Positions 27,820 through 37,128 of a stretch of 61,837 nucleotides of DNA are shown piece after piece; position 1 is the stretch's first letter, and each line of letters begins with the position of its first letter. Origin of the DNA: an uncultured Granulosicoccus sp. Its GTDB lineage: Bacteria; Pseudomonadota; Gammaproteobacteria; Granulosicoccales; Granulosicoccaceae. The stretch spans positions 1 through 61,837 of the forward strand of contig CALDSR010000044.1 in assembly GCA_937924505.1 (NCBI GenBank), written 5' to 3'. Position numbers and translations under genes: made by a program. Below the pieces are notes generated by a model that was not told the origin of the DNA, made no database searches, and worked only from the letters and a program-made list of their open reading frames with translations.

Positions 27820-30800
27820 ATGACCGTCAATGACGCCCCTGTAATGCTGCTCCCCGATATGGCCGCTGAAAAGCGCCGCTGGGGCCAACTCTATGGATCC
27901 GCCGAAGCGTTGGCCATCAGCGAATTGGCCGCACGCTCGGATGCGCTGCTTGTCGTGGTTGTTCCCAGCACACTGGAGCTTTTGCAACTCGAACAGGAAC
28001 TGGCATTTTATTGTGGCAGCGATGTGCCGGTGCATGCTCTCAGTGATTGGGAGACGCTCACCTACGATCGAGTATCACCACACCAGGACATCATTTCGCA
28101 GCGTATTCGCACCCTCTATGCACTGCCATCGCTGACAACAGGTGTCCTGCTGCTGACATCAGCGGCAATGATGCAGCGCCTGCCGCCTCGATCCTTCCTT
28201 GAGCAGCACGCACTTATCATCACGAGCGGTGACACGCTCAAGCTGGATGAATTTCGCGTCCGCCTGGTCGAAGCCGGCTATCGATTGGTAACCCAGGTTG
28301 AAGAACACGGAGAATTCGCCGTACGCGGATCAATCCTTGATCTGTTTCCGATGAGCAGCCAGCTTCCCTTTCGCGTTGAATTCTTCGATGATGAAATAGA
28401 GACAATCAGGACCTTCGACCCCGACACCCAGCGTGGCTTGAAAAAAGCGAAACTGATTGAACTGCTGCCAGCCCATGAGTTCCCGCTCAATGAAGAAGGC
28501 ATTGCCCGCTTTCGGCGTCAGTATCGAACCAGCTTTGCCGCCGAGAGCAAGAATACGCCGATCTATCACGAAGTCAGCGAAGGTCGTGCGCCCTCGGGCA
28601 TCGAGTACTACCTGCCCTTGTTCTTTGAAGAGACCTCAGTGTTCTTCGACTACCTCCCGGATACCGTAAAAATAGTGCTGATGGATGGCGCGACTGAAGC
28701 CTTCAGAAGTTTTGTAGCCGCTACGGCTGACCGCTACGAAGAACGTCGTCACGATGTAGAACGGCCGATTTTGCCACCCGCCAGCATCTATATCTCGACA
28801 GACGAGCTCGACACCGCACTCGAGACACGCGCACCGATAGAACTCAACCGACATGAGATTGAAAAGCCCGGGAAAAGTGGCATCAACTTTCATTCAGCAT
28901 CCCCCGGTCTCTATCCGGTTGATGCACGTGCCGAGCAACCCATGGGCGCGCTAGCTGAATTTCTCGGCAAGTTCCCGGGCCGAGTTCTGCTGGTCGCCGA
29001 ATCCACAGGGCGGCGTGAAGTACTGCTTGATCAACTCATGGGCAATCGACTCGCACCGCACACAGTCGAATCCTGGCAGGACTTCTTGTCTTCGGATCGC
29101 GAACTGTGCTTGACCACGGCCCCGCTTGATCGCGGACTGACGCTGCCAGATGCCCGAATCGCGCTGATCACAGAAGGCCAACTTGGCTCGCATCGCGTCA
29201 AGCGTCGCGAACGCAGGCGACCCACACGTGATTCCGATGCCATCATCGCCAATCTGACGGATCTCAGCATTGGCGCGCCGGTGGTGCATATCGACCACGG
29301 TGTCGGGCGGTACCAGGGATTGACAACGCTTTCTGTCGGTAATGTGACCAACGAATACCTGACCATTGAATACGCAGGTGACGACAAGCTCTATGTCCCT
29401 GTTTCATCATTACATTTGATCAGCCGTTATGCCGGTGCCAACGAAGACACCGCCCCATTGCACAAACTTGGCAGCGACACCTGGCAGAAAGCGCGACGCA
29501 AAGCGGCCGAGAAAGCCTACGACGTGGCCGCAGAACTGCTGGAAATTCACGCCCGGCGTGCTGCCAGAAAAGGCTACGCATTTCCATCCGATTCAGACAA
29601 CTACAGCCTGTTCTGCGACGCGTTTCCATTCGAAGAAACACCGGATCAGCAATCGGCTATCGATGCGGTGGTCAAGGACTTGCGCTCGAAACAACCGACT
29701 GATCGGGTGGTCTGTGGCGATGTGGGTTTTGGCAAAACCGAAGTTGCCATGCGCGCTGCGTTCGTCGCTGTGGATGCCGGCAAACAAGTCGCGGTGCTGG
29801 TCCCGACCACCTTGCTGGCGCGACAGCATCATCAGAATTTCATGGATCGCTTTGCCGACTGGCCAGTACAGATTGAATCCCTGTCACGCTTTGAAACCGC
29901 CAAGGAACAAAAGACAATTATCGAGAAGCTGGCCTCGGGCAAGATCGATATCATCATCGGTACCCATAAGCTCTTGAGCAAGGATGTCCGCTACAACAAC
30001 CTTGGCTTGGTCATCATTGATGAAGAGCATCGCTTTGGCGTACGGCACAAGGAACACATGAAAGCCTTGCGTGCCGAAGTCGACATCGTCACGCTGACAG
30101 CGACGCCGATCCCACGCACCCTGAACATGGGTCTTGCCGGTATGCGGGACCTGTCTATTATCGCGACACCCCCACAACATCGCCATGCCATCAAGACCTT
30201 TGTCGGTGAATGGTCGGATGTGCAAATCCGCGAGGCATGCGAACGCGAGCTTGCCCGCGGTGGACAAGTCTATTTTCTGCATAATGAAGTGCAGACCATT
30301 GAACGCATCGTCGAGGATCTTGAACGAATTCTGCCCGGCGCCAAGGTTCAATTTGCGCATGGCCAGATGCGGGAATCCGATCTAGAGCAGGTGATGGTCG
30401 ATTTCTACCATCAACGATTCAACATTCTGGTCAGTACGACAATCATCGAAAGCGGCATCGATGTACCGACTGCCAACACGATCATCATCAATCGCGCCGA
30501 CAAGCTCGGCCTCGCACAGTTGCACCAGTTGCGTGGTCGTGTAGGCCGTTCTCATCATCGAGCTTATGCTTACCTGCTCACGCCACCGCGTGGCAGCATG
30601 ACCAGTGATGCTGAAAAACGCTTGCAAGCGATCGAATCACTTGAAGATCTCGGCGTCGGGTTTACGCTTGCAACCCATGATCTGGAAATACGTGGCGCAG
30701 GAGAGCTTCTCGGTGAAGATCAGAGTGGGCAAATTCAGGCAATAGGCTTTACCTTGTACAGTGAGTTACTGACACGCGCGGTGAGTGCGCTGAAACGCGG

Positions 30801-31281
30801 TGAACTCCCGGACTACGACAAACCGCTGGCACAAGGCACCGAGGTGGATCTTGGCGCCCCGGCCCTGTTACCGGAAGATTATGTTCCCGACGTGCATCAC
30901 CGATTGATTCTCTACAAGCGTATTTCCAACGCCAAGGACAGCGAAGGGCTGCGTGAACTCAAGATAGAGCTGATCGATCGTTTCGGCTTGCTGCCGCCAC
31001 AAACGGAACGTCTTTTTGATGTCATGCGCTTTCGTCTGCGGGCAGAGACACTCGGTATCGAGCGGCTTGAACTCGGCGCTGGCGGTGGCCGAATTATCTT
31101 TGCAAATGAGCCAAATGTCGATCCGATGGCCTTGATACAATTGATTCAGCGAGACCACGATATCTACAAATTTGATGGCAAGAAAGTCCTGCGTATCGCG
31201 AAGGCATTCGAGAATATCAGCGACGGACAGGAATTCATGGATCAGTTGCTGGACCAGCTGACTGTTCGCGAAGCAGCATAA
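27820..31281 (+). CDS. mfd: Transcription-repair coupling factor
   Basis: 1153 residues, the normal length. An N-terminal UvrB-like region is followed by the RNA-polymerase interaction domain near 480-550 (around VHIDHGVGRYQGL), then the translocase with Walker A GDVGFGKTEVAMRAA, DEEHRFGVRHKE and TATPIPRTLNM, and the C-terminal TRCF domain. It removes stalled RNA polymerase and recruits UvrA to lesions. The downstream csiV neighbour is a common gammaproteobacterial arrangement. Divergent from lolC. Confidence 0.97.
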   Translation: MTVNDAPVMLLPDMAAEKRRWGQLYGSAEALAISELAARSDALLVVVVPSTLELLQLEQELAFYCGSDVPVHALSDWETLTYDRVSPHQDIISQRIRTLYALPSLTTGVLLLTSAAMMQRLPPRSFLEQHALIITSGDTLKLDEFRVRLVEAGYRLVTQVEEHGEFAVRGSILDLFPMSSQLPFRVEFFDDEIETIRTFDPDTQRGLKKAKLIELLPAHEFPLNEEGIARFRRQYRTSFAAESKNTPIYHEVSEGRAPSGIEYYLPLFFEETSVFFDYLPDTVKIVLMDGATEAFRSFVAATADRYEERRHDVERPILPPASIYISTDELDTALETRAPIELNRHEIEKPGKSGINFHSASPGLYPVDARAEQPMGALAEFLGKFPGRVLLVAESTGRREVLLDQLMGNRLAPHTVESWQDFLSSDRELCLTTAPLDRGLTLPDARIALITEGQLGSHRVKRRERRRPTRDSDAIIANLTDLSIGAPVVHIDHGVGRYQGLTTLSVGNVTNEYLTIEYAGDDKLYVPVSSLHLISRYAGANEDTAPLHKLGSDTWQKARRKAAEKAYDVAAELLEIHARRAARKGYAFPSDSDNYSLFCDAFPFEETPDQQSAIDAVVKDLRSKQPTDRVVCGDVGFGKTEVAMRAAFVAVDAGKQVAVLVPTTLLARQHHQNFMDRFADWPVQIESLSRFETAKEQKTIIEKLASGKIDIIIGTHKLLSKDVRYNNLGLVIIDEEHRFGVRHKEHMKALRAEVDIVTLTATPIPRTLNMGLAGMRDLSIIATPPQHRHAIKTFVGEWSDVQIREACERELARGGQVYFLHNEVQTIERIVEDLERILPGAKVQFAHGQMRESDLEQVMVDFYHQRFNILVSTTIIESGIDVPTANTIIINRADKLGLAQLHQLRGRVGRSHHRAYAYLLTPPRGSMTSDAEKRLQAIESLEDLGVGFTLATHDLEIRGAGELLGEDQSGQIQAIGFTLYSELLTRAVSALKRGELPDYDKPLAQGTEVDLGAPALLPEDYVPDVHHRLILYKRISNAKDSEGLRELKIELIDRFGLLPPQTERLFDVMRFRLRAETLGIERLELGAGGGRIIFANEPNVDPMALIQLIQRDHDIYKFDGKKVLRIAKAFENISDGQEFMDQLLDQLTVREAA

Positions 31282-31318
31282 GCCATCGACAGATCACAAG
31301 CTAATGAGGAGCTTATTG

Positions 31319-32068
31319 ATGCAAACCAGACATGCCATTACACATTGGTTGTTGCCGTGCCTGTTGCTGTTTGCAGCGAGCCAAAGCCACGCCAGAGATT
31401 TCCTCATTGAAGTTGTTATCTTCGAAAATGTCAGTGGCAAAAACGTCTCCGGCGGCGGTATTTATGTACCAAAGAGTGAAAGGGCTTTGACACTCGGCGG
31501 CGATGCGGCGAAAAACGCTGGTTTCGAAATCGTTAGCGACGGCCTGTCACTCGAAGAGAATGCCGAGAGTATTCGGACATCAGGGCGCTTTCGCCTTATA
31601 AGACACCTCGCTTGGCGTCAGCCTGGACTCGACGCCAAGGAAGCCAAACCGATTCGTATCAGCTTGGGCGGAACAGGGACGGTTTACCTACCCGACGACA
31701 CAAAAATTTATGACAGCTTTATCCCGGTGTCACTAACGCCACAGCCTGATCGCACGCGTGCTTTCAACATCGCCACAGTCAGTGGCACGATCAAGGTCAG
31801 ACTTGGTCGCTTTCTGCACATGGACACCCTCCTCGTCTACACCGATCAGGAAACCGGCCAAAGTTACCGACTGAAACAGAGTCGCAAGATGCGCTCACGT
31901 GAATTGCACTATATAGACAATCCCCGATTTGGATTGCTGACGCGTATATTGCCGATCGAAGAGGCCGAAGAGCAACCATCGCCGACTGTCGAACCGATTG
32001 AAGAAACAGCAGAACCACTAGACGGTTCGCAGGACGCCGTCTCGAACCCAGGTGCCGAATCGAGCTGA
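31319..32068 (+). CDS. csiV: CsiV-family envelope protein
   Basis: 249 residues from the ATG at 31319, which has GAGGAG seven bases upstream; an earlier ATG at 31304 overlaps that ribosome site and is rejected. A signal peptide with cleavage expected after SHA (residue 25) is followed by FLIEVVIFEN, the conserved start of the CsiV/PF10972 family, and by the VRLGRFLHMDTLLVY and RKMRSRELHYIDNPRFGLLTRI blocks near the end. Family members bind peptidoglycan and affect cell shape in Vibrio. The C-terminal 40 residues are Pro/Glu-rich and poorly ordered. The position after mfd supports the call. Confidence 0.85.
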   Translation: MQTRHAITHWLLPCLLLFAASQSHARDFLIEVVIFENVSGKNVSGGGIYVPKSERALTLGGDAAKNAGFEIVSDGLSLEENAESIRTSGRFRLIRHLAWRQPGLDAKEAKPIRISLGGTGTVYLPDDTKIYDSFIPVSLTPQPDRTRAFNIATVSGTIKVRLGRFLHMDTLLVYTDQETGQSYRLKQSRKMRSRELHYIDNPRFGLLTRILPIEEAEEQPSPTVEPIEETAEPLDGSQDAVSNPGAESS

Positions 32069-32156
32069 GAATCAACGCTCGTTGTGATCGAGATCGCTCG
32101 GGGTCGTACGCGAATTATGCGCGAATTTCGTGAACCAGCCTGAATAATACGATGAT

Positions 32157-32194
32157 GTTCAGGCGAGCCCCAAGACTGTTCAGGCCGGGTTCAG
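32157..32194 (+). promoter_or_regulatory. GTTCAG direct repeats upstream of the glycine-zipper gene
   Basis: GTTCAG occurs at 32157, 32178 and 32189, with spacings of 21 and 11 bases. Direct repeats one or two helical turns apart are the usual binding mode of OmpR/PhoP-type regulators, one of which is encoded at 33283. No promoter hexamers stand out. Confidence 0.3.
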
Positions 32195-32257
32195 TCGTTG
32201 CTCCGTATCGTGTGTCCCATGCTGACAAAAGCCTGTCAGCGTCACCTGGACACAATC

Positions 32258-32932
32258 ATGAAATCTCTGAACAAGACCCTCATACGCAAAGCCACAGTGA
32301 CCTCAGCGATCAGTGCGCTGTTGCTAGGCTCCGCCCTCAGCAGCGTGGCACAGGCTGACAATTACAGACGATCTCACTCCAGTCATTTTACTGAGTATGC
32401 GCGAGTCATCAATGCGCGGCCAGTTTATAAACGCGTACGAATCCATGAACCTCGACGCGAATGCTGGATCGAATATGAACGGTATGTCTCTGGCTATGAG
32501 CGCGTTCCGGTAGGTCGTGGCTATGAGTCGGCGCGCAACAATAACCATTCCGGCGGCGCTATCGTTGGCGGAATTATCGGTGGCGTTATTGGCAACAAGC
32601 TCGCACACGGCAGCCGCAAAAGCTCACGTGCCGGAGCCACCATCGCAGGTGCCATCATCGGCTCGGCTATTGGCAACGAAACCAACGGCAGCCTCAGACA
32701 CAATCGGCGCTACCAAGGCAATCGCGGACACCAGCGATATGAATCGCGGCCGATTTACCAGACTCGCCCTGTCGAACGATGCAAACGCGTGAGCCAGACA
32801 CGTTACGAAAAGCGCCTTCAGCATTACAATGTGACGTATCGCCACAGAGGTCGAATCATCACAAGGCAGATGCCGCGTGACCCTGGACGTCGGATCAGAG
32901 TTCAAGTCTCGGGCGGCTCGTCCCGATACTAG
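32258..32932 (+). CDS. Secreted glycine-zipper (2TM) protein
   Basis: 224 residues from the ATG at 32258. A signal peptide ends at AQA (residue 33); there is no lipobox cysteine. The middle holds two glycine-zipper segments, GGAIVGGIIGGVIGNKL and AGATIAGAIIGSAIGNE (about 95-138), the Rick_17kDa/glycine zipper 2TM domain that inserts in or lies against envelope membranes. The flanks are Arg- and Tyr-rich, with two cysteines, ECW near residue 68 and RCK near 182, that might pair. Function unknown; family members are envelope-stress or structural proteins. An in-frame start at 32198 would add 20 residues before the signal peptide and is less likely. Confidence 0.75.
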   Translation: MKSLNKTLIRKATVTSAISALLLGSALSSVAQADNYRRSHSSHFTEYARVINARPVYKRVRIHEPRRECWIEYERYVSGYERVPVGRGYESARNNNHSGGAIVGGIIGGVIGNKLAHGSRKSSRAGATIAGAIIGSAIGNETNGSLRHNRRYQGNRGHQRYESRPIYQTRPVERCKRVSQTRYEKRLQHYNVTYRHRGRIITRQMPRDPGRRIRVQVSGGSSRY

Positions 32933-32957
32933 AATAGACATATACTCAGACAAACAC

Positions 32958-32973
32958 GTCTACTCGAGTAGAC
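32958..32973. promoter_or_regulatory. Perfect 16-bp palindrome upstream of the PepSY/two-component genes
   Basis: GTCTACTCGAGTAGAC is a perfect inverted repeat with no loop, 27 bases before the PepSY start. It is followed one base later by TACAAT (32975-32980), a good -10 candidate. A palindrome directly upstream of a -10 is a typical repressor operator position. It carries no T-run and is unlikely to be a terminator. Confidence 0.45.
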
Positions 32974-33000
32974 CTACAATCAGGAATACCGCTTCGCCTC

Positions 33001-33282
33001 ATGGCAATCGCAACTGACAAGAAAAACCGAAGGCTGCGTGGCAACACGCTGTCGGGTGTGCTCTTGCTGATGTGTCTTGCCCTGTCGGGCCTGCAGAGTG
33101 CGTACGCCGATGTGGCAAACCGTCAGGGCGCAATCGCTGAAGCCCTGGATATGGCTGGTGGTAATAGCAAGGTCATCGGTGTGCGGGAGGAAACCAACAA
33201 GGACGGGCGAGTCATCTTCGCCGTCAAGGTATTGAGCGAAGGTCGTGTTCGCGTTTTTCGTATCCCGAAGAGTTCATCATAA
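33001..33282 (+). CDS. Small secreted PepSY-domain protein
   Basis: 93 residues. Signal peptide with cleavage expected after AYA (residue 36); the remaining 57 residues form one PepSY-like unit (A.A.ALDMAGGNSKVIGVREE....VIFAVKVLSEGRVRVFRI). Such small PepSY proteins next to a PhoPQ-like system are common in proteobacteria and are thought to sense or inhibit in the periplasm. Its stop is directly followed by the ATG of the response regulator gene, so the three genes form an operon. Confidence 0.75.
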   Translation: MAIATDKKNRRLRGNTLSGVLLLMCLALSGLQSAYADVANRQGAIAEALDMAGGNSKVIGVREETNKDGRVIFAVKVLSEGRVRVFRIPKSSS

Positions 33283-34011
33283 ATGCGCGCGCTTATTGTT
33301 GAAGACGAACCGACGCTGCGCGAACAACTTGTCACCGCATATCGTGAACAAGGCTTTGCTATCGATGAAGCCGATGATGGCGAAGAAGGTTTGTATCTTG
33401 GTCTCAACATGCCGATCGACCTTGCTGTTATTGATATCGGTTTACCCAAGCGCGATGGTTTGTCGTTGATCAGCGAACTGCGAAAAGCTGAAAAAATGTA
33501 CCCCATTATCGTACTCACGGCACGTGATCGCTGGGAAGACAAGGTTGATGGACTTGAAGCAGGTGCCGATGACTATCTCACCAAACCCTTTCATATCGAA
33601 GAACTGCTCGCGCGAACACGGGCCCTGCTTCGTCGCACAGGTGGTTGGACCGAATCCGTACTTAAATTTGGTCGACTCGTTATCGATACACGTGGCCAGC
33701 AAGTCACCGTCGATGGTGAGCACATTTCATTGACCGCTTATGAATATCGCGTGCTTGCCTATCTTGCGGTGAACGACGGTAACGTCATCAGTAAAGCCAC
33801 TCTGCTCGATCACTTGTATGACGAGGACACGGATCGTGACCCGAATGTGCTTGAGGTCTTTGTCCGGCGGCTTCGGCAAAAACTCGATCCCGCGAAGACC
33901 ATGAACCCGATCGAAACCATGCGCGGTCGTGGGTATCGGTTGAGTTTGGCGCGTGCGCAAGAACCGGACTCTTTGGCAGACGACAAACCGCAAACCGGCA
34001 GTAGCGGATAG
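33283..34011 (+). CDS. OmpR/PhoP-family response regulator
   Basis: 242 residues. The receiver domain has the acidic pair Glu7/Asp8, the phospho-acceptor Asp51 in AVIDIGLPKRDG, and KPF. The C-terminal winged helix (about 125-225) ends with VFVRRLRQKL and the TMRGRGYRL wing. It is closest in style to PhoP/QseB-type regulators, controlled by the histidine kinase gene that follows two bases later. It has a 15-residue polar tail beyond the usual end. The specific stimulus cannot be read from sequence. Confidence 0.92.
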   Translation: MRALIVEDEPTLREQLVTAYREQGFAIDEADDGEEGLYLGLNMPIDLAVIDIGLPKRDGLSLISELRKAEKMYPIIVLTARDRWEDKVDGLEAGADDYLTKPFHIEELLARTRALLRRTGGWTESVLKFGRLVIDTRGQQVTVDGEHISLTAYEYRVLAYLAVNDGNVISKATLLDHLYDEDTDRDPNVLEVFVRRLRQKLDPAKTMNPIETMRGRGYRLSLARAQEPDSLADDKPQTGSSG

Positions 34012-34013
34012 CG

Positions 34014-35426
34014 GTGCGTTCCATTTCGACACGGCTTGTGATCGGGACCACTCTGGTTTTATCCGTCTTTGTCATCCTGACCGCCTTGTCAGTTTCGTAT
34101 TCTGTCCGAAGCCGGGCCGAGACTGCGCGCTTTGATCGCATGCAGGGTTTGATCTACGGCATCCTCGGTGCGACAGAAATAAACGCCAACCCGAACGAAG
34201 GCCCGAGCCTTCGAATCAACGAACTTGAATTACCGGATGCACGTTTGAACCAGGCAACAACCGGCCTTTACGCTGAAATTGTCGGCGGTGATGGTGTAAA
34301 GCTATGGCAATCCCGATCCACGCTGGTCAATCCACCCGCCGCAGTTGATCGACCTATCGGTGACTGGTTGTTTGAAACTGTTGAAGGCAGGGGTGGCAAT
34401 CAAACATCCGTTAATCGGCTGCAACTCTCGACCGCCTGGGCGTTCGACAATGGCGAAGAGTTACCCTTCGTCGTGCACGTGGTAGACCGCGCCGATAGTC
34501 TTCTCGTCGAGCTCAAACGTTTTGATCGAACCCTTTGGGCAACGCTACTCGCCTCAGCGTTTGCATTATTGATTGTGCAACTACTCGTGCTCAAGCGAAG
34601 TTTGAAACCGCTGGAAAAAATTGGTGATGAAGTCAGACTGATCGAACGCGGTGAACGGGATTCACTGTCCAGCGCAGTGCCAACTGAATTGTTGCCGCTT
34701 AGTAGTGGGCTCAATGCACTCTTGAGTGCCGAACGCGCCCGCCATGCGCAGTATCGACATTTGATTGATGACTTGGCGCACAGCCTGAAAACCCCCTTAT
34801 CGGTGCTGCAAAACGAAGCTGAGAAAGCGTCTTCTCAGACACATCGCTCGTCAGCATCAACAAAATCATCACCAGCATCACCAGAAGCAAAAGGTTCGAA
34901 TATAAATCCTGATGTGATCACCACCGAAATTGATCGCATTCGAGAGTCACTCGACCGCTCGGTACAACGAGCCCACATCAAAGCGCCAAGTTATCTCGCG
35001 CCGCTGATATCGACAGAACCTGCCATCCGGCGAGTCGTTAGTTCACTCGAAAAGCTGTACCAGCACCAGCATAGTGGGATCCGCTTTGATCTCCAGATTG
35101 ACGACGCGCCAATGGTACGTATGGATAACGCTGACCTTCTCGAGCTCTTCGGTAACGTCGCCGACAATGCCTGCAAGTATGGTGCGACCGAAGTTACAGT
35201 AACAGTGAGTACATCACCGCGATGTGTGATTTTTCGCGACAACGGACCTGGATTCCCTGAAGGTAAGTTATCGATTTTGACTCAGCGCGGAGCACGAGCA
35301 GATACGCAAGCACAAGGTCAAGGCATGGGACTCGCTGCAGTCCGGCAGATGATGGAGAGTCACGGCGGAACCGTTTCGCTGGCAAATCTTGATGCGGGCG
35401 GCGCTGAGGTCAGACTGGAGTGGTGA
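34014..35426 (+). CDS. PhoQ-like sensor histidine kinase
   Basis: 470 residues with a GTG start. Two membrane helices (about 9-30 and 176-194) flank a periplasmic sensor of about 145 residues; a HAMP-like linker follows. The H-box is DLAHSLKTPLSVLQ with phospho-acceptor His256, very like PhoQ. N-box NVADNACKYG and G-boxes DNGPGFPEGK and GQGMGLA are intact. Between the two helices of the dimerisation hairpin (about residues 272-299) lies a Ser/Ala/Pro-rich stretch, longer than in PhoQ. The partner is the adjacent regulator; the likely signals for this class are divalent cations, acid or peptides, by inference only. Confidence 0.9.
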   Translation: MRSISTRLVIGTTLVLSVFVILTALSVSYSVRSRAETARFDRMQGLIYGILGATEINANPNEGPSLRINELELPDARLNQATTGLYAEIVGGDGVKLWQSRSTLVNPPAAVDRPIGDWLFETVEGRGGNQTSVNRLQLSTAWAFDNGEELPFVVHVVDRADSLLVELKRFDRTLWATLLASAFALLIVQLLVLKRSLKPLEKIGDEVRLIERGERDSLSSAVPTELLPLSSGLNALLSAERARHAQYRHLIDDLAHSLKTPLSVLQNEAEKASSQTHRSSASTKSSPASPEAKGSNINPDVITTEIDRIRESLDRSVQRAHIKAPSYLAPLISTEPAIRRVVSSLEKLYQHQHSGIRFDLQIDDAPMVRMDNADLLELFGNVADNACKYGATEVTVTVSTSPRCVIFRDNGPGFPEGKLSILTQRGARADTQAQGQGMGLAAVRQMMESHGGTVSLANLDAGGAEVRLEW

Positions 35427-35632
35427 ACTTTTCCACGCTGGCCGGTAACATGCAGCATGCTCTACATTAGAGCCACATATCATCAACATTGCGACGTAAA
35501 TCACGCCAAAACCACAAAATACGTCACCGGAACAGTACCTAAACTCACTTTCGCCTAGCAGTCAGTCGCTACAACAGGAACAAAAGATTTTTCCGCCGCA
35601 GACAAAGCAACTACATTCCAAGGTGATATCCG

Positions 35633-36172
35633 ATGTATACACTTGCAGGCTTGATGGCTACGTTGACAGTCACCTCTATTCTGATAAACGCTAACTATGA
35701 GCGTACCTCCAATGAGCATCAGTACTACAAAGAGGCCATGGAAAAAAATGAGGCTCACTGGGTTAAGGTCAGAAATCAATACACGATTTTTGACACCCTG
35801 AAAGAGGAATCATCACCGCAGCCCATCAGCAATGACTTGCTAGGGCACTGGCAACAGGAGAGCGGTTCGCAGTCAGTGCGTACAAAGACTCTATTGGTCA
35901 TAGAGCGCGAAGGGCAACAAACGGAATTCCGTTACGAACCCAGATCAGAATGCTACAAACGCCTAATGACTAATGCGCTTGAATACTACGGCGATGTCAA
36001 CATGATCGTGCAAGACCGAACAAGAGAATCACGTTTTCACTATCGAGTTACTGAGGAAGGCAACTTGAATACTGAGGAACTCTACCCTGAAGGTAGCTGG
36101 GGAGTTAAAAGCTACGCCAAGATAGATCCAAGAGCTGCGCTCGACATCGACTATTGCGATACCCGAGCCTGA
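35633..36172 (+). CDS. Hypothetical membrane-anchored protein
   Basis: 179 residues, not recognised. The N-terminal hydrophobic stretch (about 2-20) could be a membrane anchor or an uncleaved signal. The rest is polar and acidic, with a WQQESGSQ...LVIEREGQQTEFRYE segment that reads like beta strands of a small lipocalin-like or lysozyme-inhibitor-like domain, and two cysteines at about residues 103 and 176. The ATG is preceded by AAGGTGATATCCG, giving a usable AGGTG ribosome site. It stands alone, with 206 bases of empty sequence before it. Confidence 0.55.
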   Translation: MYTLAGLMATLTVTSILINANYERTSNEHQYYKEAMEKNEAHWVKVRNQYTIFDTLKEESSPQPISNDLLGHWQQESGSQSVRTKTLLVIEREGQQTEFRYEPRSECYKRLMTNALEYYGDVNMIVQDRTRESRFHYRVTEEGNLNTEELYPEGSWGVKSYAKIDPRAALDIDYCDTRA

Positions 36173-36208
36173 ATAAAACATCTCGGTCGAATAAACTGTC
36201 TATGGTTA

Positions 36209-36231
36209 AGGCGAGATGACATAACTCGCCT
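36209..36231. terminator. Possible bidirectional hairpin between convergent genes
   Basis: AGGCGAG (36209-36215) pairs with CTCGCCT (36225-36231) across nine bases, midway between two convergent genes. No long T-run follows on either strand, so termination is only suggested. Confidence 0.35.
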
Positions 36232-36260
36232 CTGTAGATGCTCAATGTCACTGGACCCAC

Positions 36261-37082
36261 TCAGGGTTTGGCAATGATGTACCCAAGCCAACAAGCATAA
36301 TCTTCCGCTTCATCCGTAGCGATGTACTCATCAAGCGCCTCGTCGGTTTTCTCATCAAATTCCTGACGATAGACAATGGATTCGCTGAAACCGGCTTCAG
36401 CGAGAATCTCTCTGAGTTCGCGCGCACCCCAGACCCGCCAAGTGTAACTAAAGGCTTTCTTGAGCTTTGATTTGTCCGGGAAGTGAAAATGAATATGGCA
36501 TTTCAATTCATTGGTGATCGCATTGAACTCAGCTTGCTCCCAGATGTATTTGAAACCATCCACCTTGCGCTTTTCCTTTTGTGTCTGATAGCACTCTGAA
36601 CCGCCGAACACATCCAGAAAAAGCAGACCATCTTCTTTCAGTCCCTTGTGACATTGCTTGAAGTAATGCAGCAAGGTTGCTCGCTCCTGGAAAAACCAGT
36701 AGCTGAAGTTATAGGCTTGCAGAATATCGACCTTCTCGGTGACCACATCCAGCACGTCTTCCTGAATCAGCTCAATACGTTGCTTCTGGTTATCGCTTAA
36801 TTTGGCCACATTGTTACGCCGCCCCCAATCCAGTACTTCGGGATCGAAGTCGACCGCAATCGCGGTATTTTCTTTTCGACGTTTGACAAACTCTACCGAG
36901 GAAATTGCCGTACCGGCAAAGTCTTCACGCATGGACAAAGGCTTGCGACCACGAATTTCTTCGAATGTAGCGTCAATGAAATCGAGCTCAAACTCAGGAT
37001 TCTGTACAGACTCCTGATACAAATGATGACGATCGGCTGTTTCAGCCATTGTCCGTTCGCGGGATTTTGTCGCAGTTGCCAT
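36261..37082 (-). CDS. Class I SAM-dependent methyltransferase
   Basis: 273 residues. The Rossmann-type methyltransferase core is visible: EDFAGTAIS (motif I variant near residue 53), VDFDPEVLDWG (acidic loop, about 77-87), VDILQAYNFSYWFF and LLFLDVFGG. The substrate is unknown. The family, with a YWFF active-site segment and a DVFGG strand, is found in many proteobacteria without an assigned role. It lies 46 bases downstream of the ABC permease gene and may share its transcript. Confidence 0.75.
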   Translation of the reverse strand: MATATKSRERTMAETADRHHLYQESVQNPEFELDFIDATFEEIRGRKPLSMREDFAGTAISSVEFVKRRKENTAIAVDFDPEVLDWGRRNNVAKLSDNQKQRIELIQEDVLDVVTEKVDILQAYNFSYWFFQERATLLHYFKQCHKGLKEDGLLFLDVFGGSECYQTQKEKRKVDGFKYIWEQAEFNAITNELKCHIHFHFPDKSKLKKAFSYTWRVWGARELREILAEAGFSESIVYRQEFDEKTDEALDEYIATDEAEDYACWLGYIIAKP

Positions 37083-37128
37083 GCTGGTTTTGCCTGTAGG
37101 CGAAATAGATTAATTGATTACGAAAAAT

